This document shows positions 1-6,552 of a stretch of 7,509 bases of DNA, one piece after another. Numbering within the stretch: the first letter of the stretch is position 1; each line of letters opens with the position of its first letter. The DNA is from Eudoraea sp. (GTDB lineage Bacteria > Bacteroidota > Bacteroidia > Flavobacteriales > Flavobacteriaceae). The position numbers and the translations under genes were made by a program. Location of the stretch: the NCBI GenBank assembly GCA_024642325.1, contig JAHEBI010000107.1:1-7509 (forward strand), in the 5' to 3' direction. The notes beneath the pieces were generated by a model. It was not told the DNA's origin and searched no databases. It saw only the letters and a list, made by a program, of their open reading frames with translations.

Positions 1-12
1 CATTTTTTTTGA

Positions 13-43
13 TTGTAATAATCATCATCTTTTCATATTTTTG
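13..43 (+). promoter_or_regulatory. Candidate Bacteroidota-type promoter for the E1 dehydrogenase gene
   Basis: An exact match to the Bacteroidota -7 element TAnnTTTG lies at 36-43 (TATTTTTG). A TTG at 13-15 sits 20 nt upstream, which fits the usual -33 spacing. Transcription would start near 49-51, leaving only about 10 nt of leader before the ATG at 61. The motif and spacing are visible in the sequence; promoter activity is inferred. Confidence 0.45.
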
Positions 44-60
44 CTGTAAATCATTCCCTA

Positions 61-2472
61 ATGAACTTAAAATTGCAAACCAGTGATGATATTTCCTTTG
101 AAGATTTTAGGGCACAAATTATTAAAGATTACGAAATTGCCGTCACAAGCCGTGAGTGCAGCCTATTGGGCCGAAGGGAGGTTTTAACAGGTAAGGCCAA
201 ATTTGGAATATTTGGAGATGGGAAAGAATTGCCTCAATTGGCAATGGCAAGATCTTTTAAAAATGGTGATTTTAGGAGTGGTTATTATAGAGACCAAACT
301 TTTATGATGGCCTTGGGACAACTGAGCCCTAAAGATTTTTTTCATGGTCTGTATGCTACTACAGATATAGAGAAAGAACCTATGAGTGCCGGCAGACAAA
401 TGGGTGGGCATTTTGGATCTCACAGTCTTAATCCCGATGGTTCATGGAAAGACCTCACCAGCCAAAAAAATAGTAGTCCGGATATTTCACCGACCGCAGG
501 TCAGATGCCACGACTTCTCGGTTTGGCGCAAGCATCAAAAGTTTATCGAAATATCAAAGAAATAAATTCTGAAAAATTTTCCAATAACGGTAATGAAGTT
601 GCATGGGGTACTATTGGTAATGCCAGTACATCCGAAGGTCATTTTTTTGAAACTTTTAACGCTGCAGGTGTTTTGCAGGTTCCTATGGTCATTAGCGTTT
701 GGGATGATCAATATGGAATTTCGGTACCGGCAAAATTTCAAACTACCAAAGAAGATATCTCAGAAATTCTTAAAGGTTTCCAAAGAGATGAAAACAATAA
801 AGGTTATGAAATCTTAAAAGTAAAAGGATGGGATTATACAGCCCTAATTCATGCTTATGAGAATGCTTCTGAATTGGCAAGAGAAGAACACATTCCAGTA
901 TTAATCCACGTTACGGAACTAACTCAGCCACAAGGGCATTCTACTTCAGGTTCACAGGAAAGATATAAAAGTGAGAAGCGATTGCTGTGGGAAAAAGAAA
1001 ATGATTGTAATAAACGATTCAGGGAATGGATACTCGCAAATAAAATTACAGATAATGAATCATTGTCGGCTATTGAATTAACTATTAAAAAAGAAGTTAG
1101 AACTGCAAAAAAAGAAGCCTGGATAGAATTTTTGGCTCCCCATAAGAAATCAAAAAAAACCCTGGTAGATTTATTGGACAAGCTGGCAGTAAACACTCCT
1201 AACCGGGCATTTATCACTAAAATCAAGAATGACCTTATTGCCGTTGAAGAACCACTAAAAAAAGATTTGGCAATAAATTCAAGAAAGGCACTTCGCCATG
1301 TAATAGGTGAAAATTCAAAGGAAAAAGAGGCCTTGTTAAAATGGATTGAGAATTACCTTGAAGATTCGCAATCAAAATTCAGCTCTCACCTTTATAGCGA
1401 ATTACCCAACAAGGCGATAAGCATAAATGAAATAAGGCCTGCATACAGCCCTACCCCGGAAAAAGTAGATGGCCGGGTTATTCTCAGGGATAATTTTGAT
1501 AAACTTTTAGAAAAATATCCCCATTCGCTCATTTTTGGCGAAGATAGTGGTGCCATTGGTGACGTAAATCAGGGGTTGGAAGGTCTCCAGAAGAAATATG
1601 GCAAAATGCGTGTGGCGGATACCGGGATCAGGGAGACAACTATAATCGGACAAGGTATTGGATTAGCACTTAGAGGCCTCAGACCTATCGCTGAAATACA
1701 ATATCTGGATTATATATTATATGGGCTACAGACGCTAAGTGATGACCTGGCAACATTACTTTACCGGACTGTTGGCAAACAAAAGGCACCATTAATAATT
1801 CGTACAAGAGGACATCGCTTGGAAGGTATTTGGCATTCCGGTTCCCAAATGGGTGGTATTATTCACTTTCTTAGAGGCATGTATATTCTGGCGCCAAGGA
1901 ATATGACTAAGGCAGCTGGTTTTTACAATACTTTGATGAAAAGTGATGAACCGGCATTAATTATTGAAAGTTTAAACGGTTATAGGCTTAAGGAAGATAA
2001 ACCAACTAATCTGGGTGAGCTTTGTACGCCAATAGGAATAGTTGAAATTGTAAAAAAAGGTACAGATATTACGCTTTTGTCTTACGGCTCTACTTTGCGC
2101 ATAGTTCAAAATACGGCCAGGGAGTTAGCAGAAGTAGGAATTGATGCAGAAATAATTGATGCACAGTCATTACTGCCATTTGACCTTACTAATACTGTTC
2201 TGAGCAGTGTCAAAAAAACCAATAGACTCTTAGTTATTGATGAAGATGTCCCCGGTGGTTGTGCAGCCTATCTCATGCAGGATATCATAGAACGGCAGGG
2301 AGCTTATAAATACCTGGATAGCTCGCCTCAGACCCTTACTGCTAAGTCTCACAGGCCGGCATATGCTTCAGATGGAGACTATTTTTCGAAGCCTAATGCG
2401 GAAGACATTTTCGAAAAAGTATACGAGATCATGCATGAAGCGAACCCTATTGAATATCCAAAGCTTCGTTAA
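61..2472 (+). CDS. Fused alpha/beta E1 component of a branched-chain-type 2-oxoacid dehydrogenase (thiamine diphosphate-dependent)
   Basis: This 803-residue protein joins an E1-alpha domain (about 30-310) to an E1-beta pyrimidine-binding domain (about 470-640) and a transketolase C-terminal domain (about 655-785), linked by a helical stretch at 310-460. Family members decarboxylate 2-oxoacids from Val, Leu and Ile and pass the acyl group to the lipoyl arm of E2, in the cytoplasm. Alpha-side marks are YYRDQT (75-80), GRQMGGHFGS (111-120) and a GHSTS loop with H293, which resembles the branched-chain E1-alpha loop. Beta-side marks are GEDSG (493-497), E525 at the position of the glutamate that activates the cofactor, and H592 in WHSGS. 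The cofactor/Mg motif is unusual: GNA (186-188) replaces GDG, and DD (215-216) replaces NN. Fused E1 proteins near 800 residues are common in Bacteroidota. No E2 or E3 gene is present here. The ATG at 61 is the only reasonable start. Substrate preference is inferred. Confidence 0.9.
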   Translation: MNLKLQTSDDISFEDFRAQIIKDYEIAVTSRECSLLGRREVLTGKAKFGIFGDGKELPQLAMARSFKNGDFRSGYYRDQTFMMALGQLSPKDFFHGLYATTDIEKEPMSAGRQMGGHFGSHSLNPDGSWKDLTSQKNSSPDISPTAGQMPRLLGLAQASKVYRNIKEINSEKFSNNGNEVAWGTIGNASTSEGHFFETFNAAGVLQVPMVISVWDDQYGISVPAKFQTTKEDISEILKGFQRDENNKGYEILKVKGWDYTALIHAYENASELAREEHIPVLIHVTELTQPQGHSTSGSQERYKSEKRLLWEKENDCNKRFREWILANKITDNESLSAIELTIKKEVRTAKKEAWIEFLAPHKKSKKTLVDLLDKLAVNTPNRAFITKIKNDLIAVEEPLKKDLAINSRKALRHVIGENSKEKEALLKWIENYLEDSQSKFSSHLYSELPNKAISINEIRPAYSPTPEKVDGRVILRDNFDKLLEKYPHSLIFGEDSGAIGDVNQGLEGLQKKYGKMRVADTGIRETTIIGQGIGLALRGLRPIAEIQYLDYILYGLQTLSDDLATLLYRTVGKQKAPLIIRTRGHRLEGIWHSGSQMGGIIHFLRGMYILAPRNMTKAAGFYNTLMKSDEPALIIESLNGYRLKEDKPTNLGELCTPIGIVEIVKKGTDITLLSYGSTLRIVQNTARELAEVGIDAEIIDAQSLLPFDLTNTVLSSVKKTNRLLVIDEDVPGGCAAYLMQDIIERQGAYKYLDSSPQTLTAKSHRPAYASDGDYFSKPNAEDIFEKVYEIMHEANPIEYPKLR

Positions 2473-2673
2473 TAAAAGACGAAAACTTAGATCAATAACA
2501 ACATAAATGCATTTGTAATAACTGCTTATTTTCTTCTTGTTCAAACTAAATACACCTCTTTCATTAACTAAATTTGACACTGCTCTTCCGGTTAATTCGA
2601 TAAGCCAAATTCTGATTTTTTTACTAAAATGTTTGCAAAAAAGCTTACTTTAGAGTTTCCAATCTTAAAATGA
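2473..2673. other. Noncoding spacer between the E1 gene and the DoxX gene
   Basis: This 201-nt AT-rich stretch has no convincing short gene, no RNA gene and no strong terminator hairpin after the E1 stop. Its one notable element is a TAnnTTTG match at 2569-2576, listed separately. A weaker match, TACTTTAG, lies at 2646-2653, closer to the DoxX start. Confidence 0.5.
2569..2576 (+). promoter_or_regulatory. Candidate -7 element upstream of the DoxX gene
   Basis: TAAATTTG matches TAnnTTTG exactly. It would give a leader of about 90 nt before the DoxX start at 2674. No TTG is found at the usual -33 distance; the nearest, at 2537-2539, is 29 nt away. This remains a weak candidate. Confidence 0.28.
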
Positions 2674-3051
2674 ATGACTAAAAAACTAAAAGTTGACATC
2701 GGTCTGGCAATGCTTCGCATTGTTTCTTCTGCTTTTTTATTGTCTCACGGTATTCCGAAATTTCAAAAACTTTTAAATGGAGATTTTCAATTTGCAGATC
2801 CAATTGGCATAGGGTCTACTCCTTCCCTGTTTCTCGCTGCTATTGGAGAAGTAATTTGTCCTGTCCTTGTTATTGTTGGTTATAAAACCCGTTGGGCTTC
2901 CCTGCCAATTGTAATAGTAATGGCTGTGGCAGGTTTTATTGTTCACGGTCCTGATCCCTTTGGAAAGAAAGAAATGGCACTTTTATATTTAACCTGTTTT
3001 GTTGTTATAATTTTGCTGGGACCTGGGAGATACAGCATTGATAAAAAATAA
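2674..3051 (+). CDS. DoxX-family four-helix membrane protein
   Basis: This 125-residue inner-membrane protein has four hydrophobic segments at about 8-25, 50-70, 75-92 and 101-117. The size and layout are typical of the DoxX / DoxD-like family. Family-like features are HGIPKF at 25-30 at the end of helix 1, a buried acid E59 in helix 2 (AAIGEV), H91 after helix 3, E100 at the start of helix 4, and GPGRYSID near the C terminus. The biochemical role of most bacterial DoxX proteins is not settled; links to quinone or thiosulfate metabolism and to redox stress come from only a few members. The gene stands alone, with a 201-nt spacer upstream and convergent holA 5 nt downstream. An upstream ATG at 2670 is out of frame, so the ATG at 2674 is the start. 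Confidence 0.85.
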   Translation: MTKKLKVDIGLAMLRIVSSAFLLSHGIPKFQKLLNGDFQFADPIGIGSTPSLFLAAIGEVICPVLVIVGYKTRWASLPIVIVMAVAGFIVHGPDPFGKKEMALLYLTCFVVIILLGPGRYSIDKK

Positions 3052-3056
3052 CCTTT

Positions 3057-4061
3057 CTAAATTATTTTAACCAGAAGCTCTTTTAGAAGATCTGCCTGTG
3101 ATATATTGGTGGCTCCCACACCTTTTCCTTTTAAATCCATTTCCCTTAAATAACCTATAATACTGCTAACACGCTTCATGGGATAGTTCCGGGATGCTAT
3201 TTGAAATTCTTCCACAAAATAAGGGTTGATACGCAAAGCAGAAGCTACATTCCTGGGAGTATGGTCAGATAGCCCATGATATTGAAGTAATTGTGTGAAA
3301 AAATTATGCAAAAGGCTAACCGTAACAACAAATGGGTTTTCCTTTGGGTTCTGGGCAAAATAATTAATAATCCTGTTAGCTTTTACAACATTTTTCTCCC
3401 CGATAGCTTTTTTTAATTCAAAATTATTGTAGTCCTTGCTTATCCCTATATGTTTTTCTATGAGATCCGGGTTGATCTCTGTGTTCTTTGGAAGAACCAA
3501 TTGTAACTTATCCAATTCATTATTAATCCGGCTTAAATCTGTTCCAAGATATTCGACCAATAAAACTGAGGCTTTATGTGAAATGGCATATCCTTTTTGT
3601 TTTAAGGTAAGTCTAATCCAATCTGAAACCTGATTCTCATAAAGCTTTTTACTTTCAAAAACCACATTCTGGTTGCTCAGGAGTGTTTTATGCAATTTTT
3701 TGCGTTTGTCTAATTTTTTGTATTTATAACAAAAAACCAGTACAGTTGAAGTTTGTGGATTTTCTGCATAAGAACATAATTCTTCTATATTTCTCGATAA
3801 ATGCTGTGCTTCCTTCACAATAATCACCTGTCTTTCTGACATCATCGGATATCTCTTTGCATTGGCCAATACATCTTCAAGGGATACTTCCTTACCATAT
3901 AAAACCATTTGATTAAAGCCCTTCTCCTCCTCCGTAAGAATACTGTCTCCAATAAACTGAGCTATTTTATCAATATAATAGGGTTCATCTCCCATCAAAA
4001 AATATATAGGGCATATATTCCCGTTTCGGATGTTATTTACAATCTGCTTTACTTCTTCCAT
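3057..4061 (-). CDS. holA: DNA polymerase III subunit delta (clamp-loader wrench subunit)
   Basis: This 334-residue protein has the normal length for HolA. The delta subunit opens the beta sliding clamp within the clamp-loader complex (tau/gamma, delta, delta') so that the clamp can be placed on primed DNA. The N-terminal AAA+-like domain begins with PIYFLMGDEPYYIDK (18-32), the typical degenerate P-loop region: there is no GxxxxGK[ST], as expected because delta does not hydrolyse ATP. The helical middle and C-terminal collar follow; the stretch around ISKDYNNFELKKAIGEKN (about 208-225) is a strong family match, and the helical tail runs to residue 334. It converges with the DoxX gene and diverges from the small HsdR-N-type gene, with 26 nt between the two start codons. 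The ATG at 4061 gives the expected N terminus (MEEVKQIVNNIRNG). Confidence 0.95.
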   Translation of the reverse strand: MEEVKQIVNNIRNGNICPIYFLMGDEPYYIDKIAQFIGDSILTEEEKGFNQMVLYGKEVSLEDVLANAKRYPMMSERQVIIVKEAQHLSRNIEELCSYAENPQTSTVLVFCYKYKKLDKRKKLHKTLLSNQNVVFESKKLYENQVSDWIRLTLKQKGYAISHKASVLLVEYLGTDLSRINNELDKLQLVLPKNTEINPDLIEKHIGISKDYNNFELKKAIGEKNVVKANRIINYFAQNPKENPFVVTVSLLHNFFTQLLQYHGLSDHTPRNVASALRINPYFVEEFQIASRNYPMKRVSSIIGYLREMDLKGKGVGATNISQADLLKELLVKII

Positions 4062-4087
4062 CCAAAAAAAATTACCAAATTTGTCTT

Positions 4088-4534
4088 ATGCTATCTCTCA
4101 ACTTTCCCGGCTATCATTTCCGATTCAAAAGTAGCGAAAATAAGCAGCAGATATTTGATATCATACGCAAAAAATTTGTTAGCCTGCAACCTGAGGAATG
4201 GGTTCGGCAGCATGTTATTCACTTTTTAATCGAGGACAAGAAGTATCCAATATCTTTAATTAATGTTGAAAAAACCTTATCCGTAAACGGTCTGCGAAAA
4301 AGGTATGATGTAGTTGTCTTTAATACTGATGGGAGTATCCTCATACTTGTGGAATGCAAATCACCTAGTGTGTTAATCTCACAAGATGTTTTTGATCAGA
4401 TTGCACGTTATAACCTTAAAATGCAGGCAGAATACCTGATGGTCACCAATGGAATAGATCATTTTTATTGCAATATGAATTATAAAGAAGAAAAATATTC
4501 TTTTTTAAGGCAAATTCCTGATTTTAGCCGTTAA
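4088..4534 (+). CDS. Small orphan protein with a type I restriction HsdR N-terminal-like (PD-(D/E)xK) fold
   Basis: This 148-residue protein resembles the HSDR_N_2 domain, the N-terminal nuclease module of type I restriction R subunits, but has no helicase part. The catalytic-type pattern is visible: D74 in KRYDVVVF, then E89 and K91 in LVECKSP (an ExK on the second strand), followed by the Q104-x3-Y108 pattern in QIARYN, which is common in RecB-like and HsdR nuclease domains. An upstream helix, PEEWVRQHVIHFL (35-47), is also typical. No hsdM or hsdS gene is present. Such proteins commonly sit beside holA in Flavobacteriia, so this is probably a conserved chromosomal gene and not part of a restriction system. 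Its function is unknown; DNA cleavage or repair is a guess from the fold. It diverges from holA and probably shares a transcript with the glycosyltransferase 12 nt downstream. Confidence 0.85.
   Translation: MLSLNFPGYHFRFKSSENKQQIFDIIRKKFVSLQPEEWVRQHVIHFLIEDKKYPISLINVEKTLSVNGLRKRYDVVVFNTDGSILILVECKSPSVLISQDVFDQIARYNLKMQAEYLMVTNGIDHFYCNMNYKEEKYSFLRQIPDFSR
4126..4133 (-). promoter_or_regulatory. Candidate -7 element for holA inside the divergent gene
   Basis: Read on the minus strand this is TACTTTTG, an exact TAnnTTTG match, 65 nt upstream of the holA start and within the first codons of the divergent gene. No good TTG lies at -33. The 26-nt intergenic gap is too short for a full promoter, so holA expression must start within or beyond the neighbouring gene. 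Confidence 0.28.
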
Positions 4535-4546
4535 TTTGCAACCGTT

Positions 4547-5548
4547 TTGAAATTCGCAATCGTCATACTTAATTGGAATGGAGAAGCGCTCCTGGAACGC
4601 TATCTGCCACTGGTGGTACAATATTCTGAAATCGCGGATATTTATGTAGCTGACAATGCTTCTACCGATGGTTCCGTGGTTTTTGTAAAAGAAAACTTTC
4701 CCGAGGTAAATATCATACAAAATAGTTCAAATGGTGGATTTGCCAAGGGATATAATGATGCATTAAAGGAGGTTGAAGCAGACATTTTTTGCCTGTTGAA
4801 TTCTGATGTTGAAGTTACACCCGACTGGCTTAGGTCAATTGAAGAAGCATTTATCAATCTACCCAATGCAGCTATAATACAACCTAAAATACGAGATCTC
4901 TTGCGCAGAGACTATTTTGAATATGCAGGAGCTGCCGGTGGCTTTTTAGATCAATTTGGCTATCCATTCTGCAGGGGGCGAATTTTTCAGTCTATAGAAA
5001 AAGATGAAGGACAGTATGATGATACTTCAGAAATTTTTTGGGCTACAGGAGCCTGTATGTTTATTAAAAGTGAAGTATTTGATGATCTGAACGGTTTTGA
5101 TGAAGACTATTTTGCCCATCAGGAAGAAGTTGATCTGTGCTGGCGTGCTCAAAATAAAGGACTTAAGGTTTACTACGTTGGAGCTTCTCATGTTTATCAT
5201 CTGGGCGGATCAACCCTAAGTAATATGAACCCGAAAAAGACCTTTTTGAATTTTAGGAATTCCCTTTATTCCATCACCAAAAACCTTCCAAGAAGGAAAG
5301 CATTTCTCATCATTTTTGTTCGGCTTCTCCTGGACGGTATTGCGGCAATTCGTTTTATTTTCCAACTTAAGCCTGATCATTGCTTTGCCATTCTCAAAGC
5401 CCATTTAAGCTATTACCGGAATTTTGTCAAAATGTATAAGAAGAGAGAAAAAAATAATTTTGTTACAAAGTATTATGTTACAAAATCCATAGTGTGGTCT
5501 TATTTCGTAGATCAAATAAGGAATTTTAACATTTTAGTAAAAGATTAA
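4547..5548 (+). CDS. Family 2 glycosyltransferase (rhamnosyltransferase / WbbL-like), TTG start
   Basis: This 333-residue GT-A fold enzyme probably transfers a sugar from a nucleotide-sugar donor to a cell-surface glycan or lipid acceptor at the cytoplasmic face of the inner membrane. Motifs in order are the first strand FAIVILNWNG (3-12), DNASTDGS (36-43), GGFAKGYN (63-70), LNSDVEV with the DxD-type NSD at 85-87, GFDEDYF and EEVDLCWR (183-200) with the likely catalytic acids E193, E194 and D196, and HVYHLGGST (215-223). This order is typical of WbbL-like GT2 proteins. A hydrophobic or amphipathic stretch at about 252-275 may hold it at the membrane. The start must be TTG: it lies 12 nt after the upstream in-frame stop, the next in-frame ATG is near codon 171, and starting there would remove the donor-binding half. 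Donor and acceptor cannot be told from the sequence. Confidence 0.9.
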   Translation: MKFAIVILNWNGEALLERYLPLVVQYSEIADIYVADNASTDGSVVFVKENFPEVNIIQNSSNGGFAKGYNDALKEVEADIFCLLNSDVEVTPDWLRSIEEAFINLPNAAIIQPKIRDLLRRDYFEYAGAAGGFLDQFGYPFCRGRIFQSIEKDEGQYDDTSEIFWATGACMFIKSEVFDDLNGFDEDYFAHQEEVDLCWRAQNKGLKVYYVGASHVYHLGGSTLSNMNPKKTFLNFRNSLYSITKNLPRRKAFLIIFVRLLLDGIAAIRFIFQLKPDHCFAILKAHLSYYRNFVKMYKKREKNNFVTKYYVTKSIVWSYFVDQIRNFNILVKD

Positions 5549-5549
5549 C

Positions 5550-5557
5550 TAACTTTG
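5550..5557 (+). promoter_or_regulatory. Candidate -7 element for the OmpA-family gene
   Basis: TAACTTTG is an exact TAnnTTTG match just after the glycosyltransferase stop codon. It would start transcription near 5563 and give an 85-nt leader before the ATG at 5649. No clear TTG is present at -33; the region about 20 nt upstream is only T-rich. Weaker matches (TAATTTTA) occur at 5582 and 5627. Confidence 0.38.
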
Positions 5558-5563
5558 ATAAAT

Positions 5564-5594
5564 ATAGGTAAGCAAATGTTATAATTTTACCTGT
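5564..5594 (+). repeat. Inverted repeat in the OmpA-family gene leader
   Basis: ATAGGTAA at 5564-5571 can pair with TTACCTGT at 5587-5594, giving 8 pairs including one G-T wobble, with a 15-nt loop. It is not followed by a T tract, so it does not look like a terminator. If the promoter at 5550-5557 is real, this hairpin would form the extreme 5' end of the mRNA. It could affect mRNA stability, or it could be a protein-binding site or chance. Confidence 0.3.
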
Positions 5595-5648
5595 GATTTT
5601 GGTGACAAACGATTTAAACAAACAATTAATTTTATATAAACAAATATT

Positions 5649-6500
5649 ATGAAAAAAATTTTTTTAGGCTTTTTAGGAATGGCAGTTCTTTTGTCTTCTT
5701 GTGTATCTCAAAAGAAATATGCCGAGTTAGAAACTAAACAAAAAGAGACGCAGGACCTGCTGAATTCTGCGACAGTTAAATTGAATACCTGTCTTGAAGA
5801 TAAGGCAACGGCAGATGCCAGGTTACAAACATTGCAAGATCAGAATTCATTTCTAAAGGCAAACAATCAGGAGTTAATAAACAATATGGGGAACCTGACC
5901 ACCCTTACAACAAAAGGTGCAGAAAATCTGGAGAAATCTTTGGAAAGCCTACAGGAAAAGGACCTTACAATACGTAAGTTACAGAATGCTATAACAAGAA
6001 GAGATTCTGTAAACCTGGCACTGGTACAAAGCCTGAAAGGAGTTTTAGGCAACCTTGATGACGAGGATATTGAAATTAGCGTAGAAAAAGGAGTTGTTTT
6101 TGTATCAATTTCAGATAAACTGTTATTTAGCAGCGGTAGCTACAATATTACAGCAAGAGCTAAGGAAGTACTAGGAAAAGTTGCACAGGTAGTTAATAAC
6201 AAACCTGATTTTGAGTTTATGGTAGAAGGACATACTGATGATGTTCCTTATATGAAAGGTGTTTTACTTGACAACTGGGATTTAAGTGTAAAAAGAGCCA
6301 CTGCTGTTGTACGTATTTTACAAAATGATTACAAGGTGGATCCAAAAAGAATGACCGCAGCCGGTAGAGCAGAATATATTCCTGTTTCTCAAACTGATAA
6401 ATCTAAAAACAGAAGAACAAGAATTGTGGTTCTTCCTAAAATTGATCAGTTCTACAGCATGATTGAAGAAGGAATGAAAGATCCTGCCATAAATAACTAA
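5649..6500 (+). CDS. OmpA-family peptidoglycan-associating lipoprotein with coiled coil
   Basis: This 283-residue protein starts with a lipoprotein signal peptide: MKK, a hydrophobic core, and lipobox LSSC with the acylated cysteine at C18. Residues after C18 (VSQKKY) lack the acidic surface-export signal seen in surface lipoproteins of Bacteroidota, so it probably faces the periplasm from the outer membrane. Residues 22-125 are charged and heptad-like, suggesting a long coiled coil that spans the periplasm or forms oligomers. The OmpA C-terminal domain covers about 150-262: VEGHTDD (192-198), DLSVKRA (211-217), the AAGRAEY region (237-243) and NRRTRIVV (254-261). D197 and R216 occupy the positions that bind diaminopimelate in OmpA and Pal-type domains. 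The likely role is tethering the outer membrane to peptidoglycan. There is no beta-barrel domain. A monocistronic transcript is likely, since it has its own leader and a terminator at 6518-6552. Confidence 0.93.
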   Translation: MKKIFLGFLGMAVLLSSCVSQKKYAELETKQKETQDLLNSATVKLNTCLEDKATADARLQTLQDQNSFLKANNQELINNMGNLTTLTTKGAENLEKSLESLQEKDLTIRKLQNAITRRDSVNLALVQSLKGVLGNLDDEDIEISVEKGVVFVSISDKLLFSSGSYNITARAKEVLGKVAQVVNNKPDFEFMVEGHTDDVPYMKGVLLDNWDLSVKRATAVVRILQNDYKVDPKRMTAAGRAEYIPVSQTDKSKNRRTRIVVLPKIDQFYSMIEEGMKDPAINN

Positions 6501-6517
6501 TTATTCAATAATTTTTT

Positions 6518-6552
6518 AAAAACCCGCGGTTAGTAACTGCGGGTTTTTTTTT
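6518..6552. terminator. Bidirectional rho-independent terminator between convergent genes
   Basis: CCCGCGGTT (6523-6531) pairs with AACTGCGGG (6535-6543) around a 3-nt loop AGT, with one G-T wobble. It is flanked by five A on the left (6518-6522) and nine T on the right (6544-6552). The A/T flanks can pair too, so it works as a terminator on both strands. It ends the OmpA-family gene on the plus strand. On the minus strand it immediately follows the YciO-like gene, whose TAA stop (6551-6553) overlaps the T tract. Confidence 0.9.

Noticed and set aside
924..1226. 100-codon open frame on the minus strand inside the E1 gene
   Set aside because: It is fully within the strongly supported E1 coding sequence, its translation resembles no known family, and it has no promoter or context. 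It is a shadow frame.
2674..3051. DoxX gene as part of a redox or thiosulfate operon
   Set aside because: It has no co-directional neighbour within operon distance and no partner such as DoxA or a quinone oxidoreductase in the window.
3909..4229. 106-codon open frame on the plus strand spanning the holA start and the HsdR-N-type gene start
   Set aside because: It overlaps two well-supported genes in other frames and its product resembles nothing. The PD-(D/E)xK gene at 4088 explains the region.
4088..4534. Possible type I restriction-modification system
   Set aside because: Only an HsdR N-terminal-like domain is present. There is no helicase, HsdM or HsdS, and the neighbours are housekeeping genes, so a restriction system is not supported.
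5461..5484. Direct repeat TGTTACAAA at 5461-5469 and 5476-5484
   Set aside because: It lies within the glycosyltransferase C terminus and encodes a short VTKxYVTK-type duplication. Two copies 15 nt apart in AT-rich coding sequence are not evidence of an array or a binding site.
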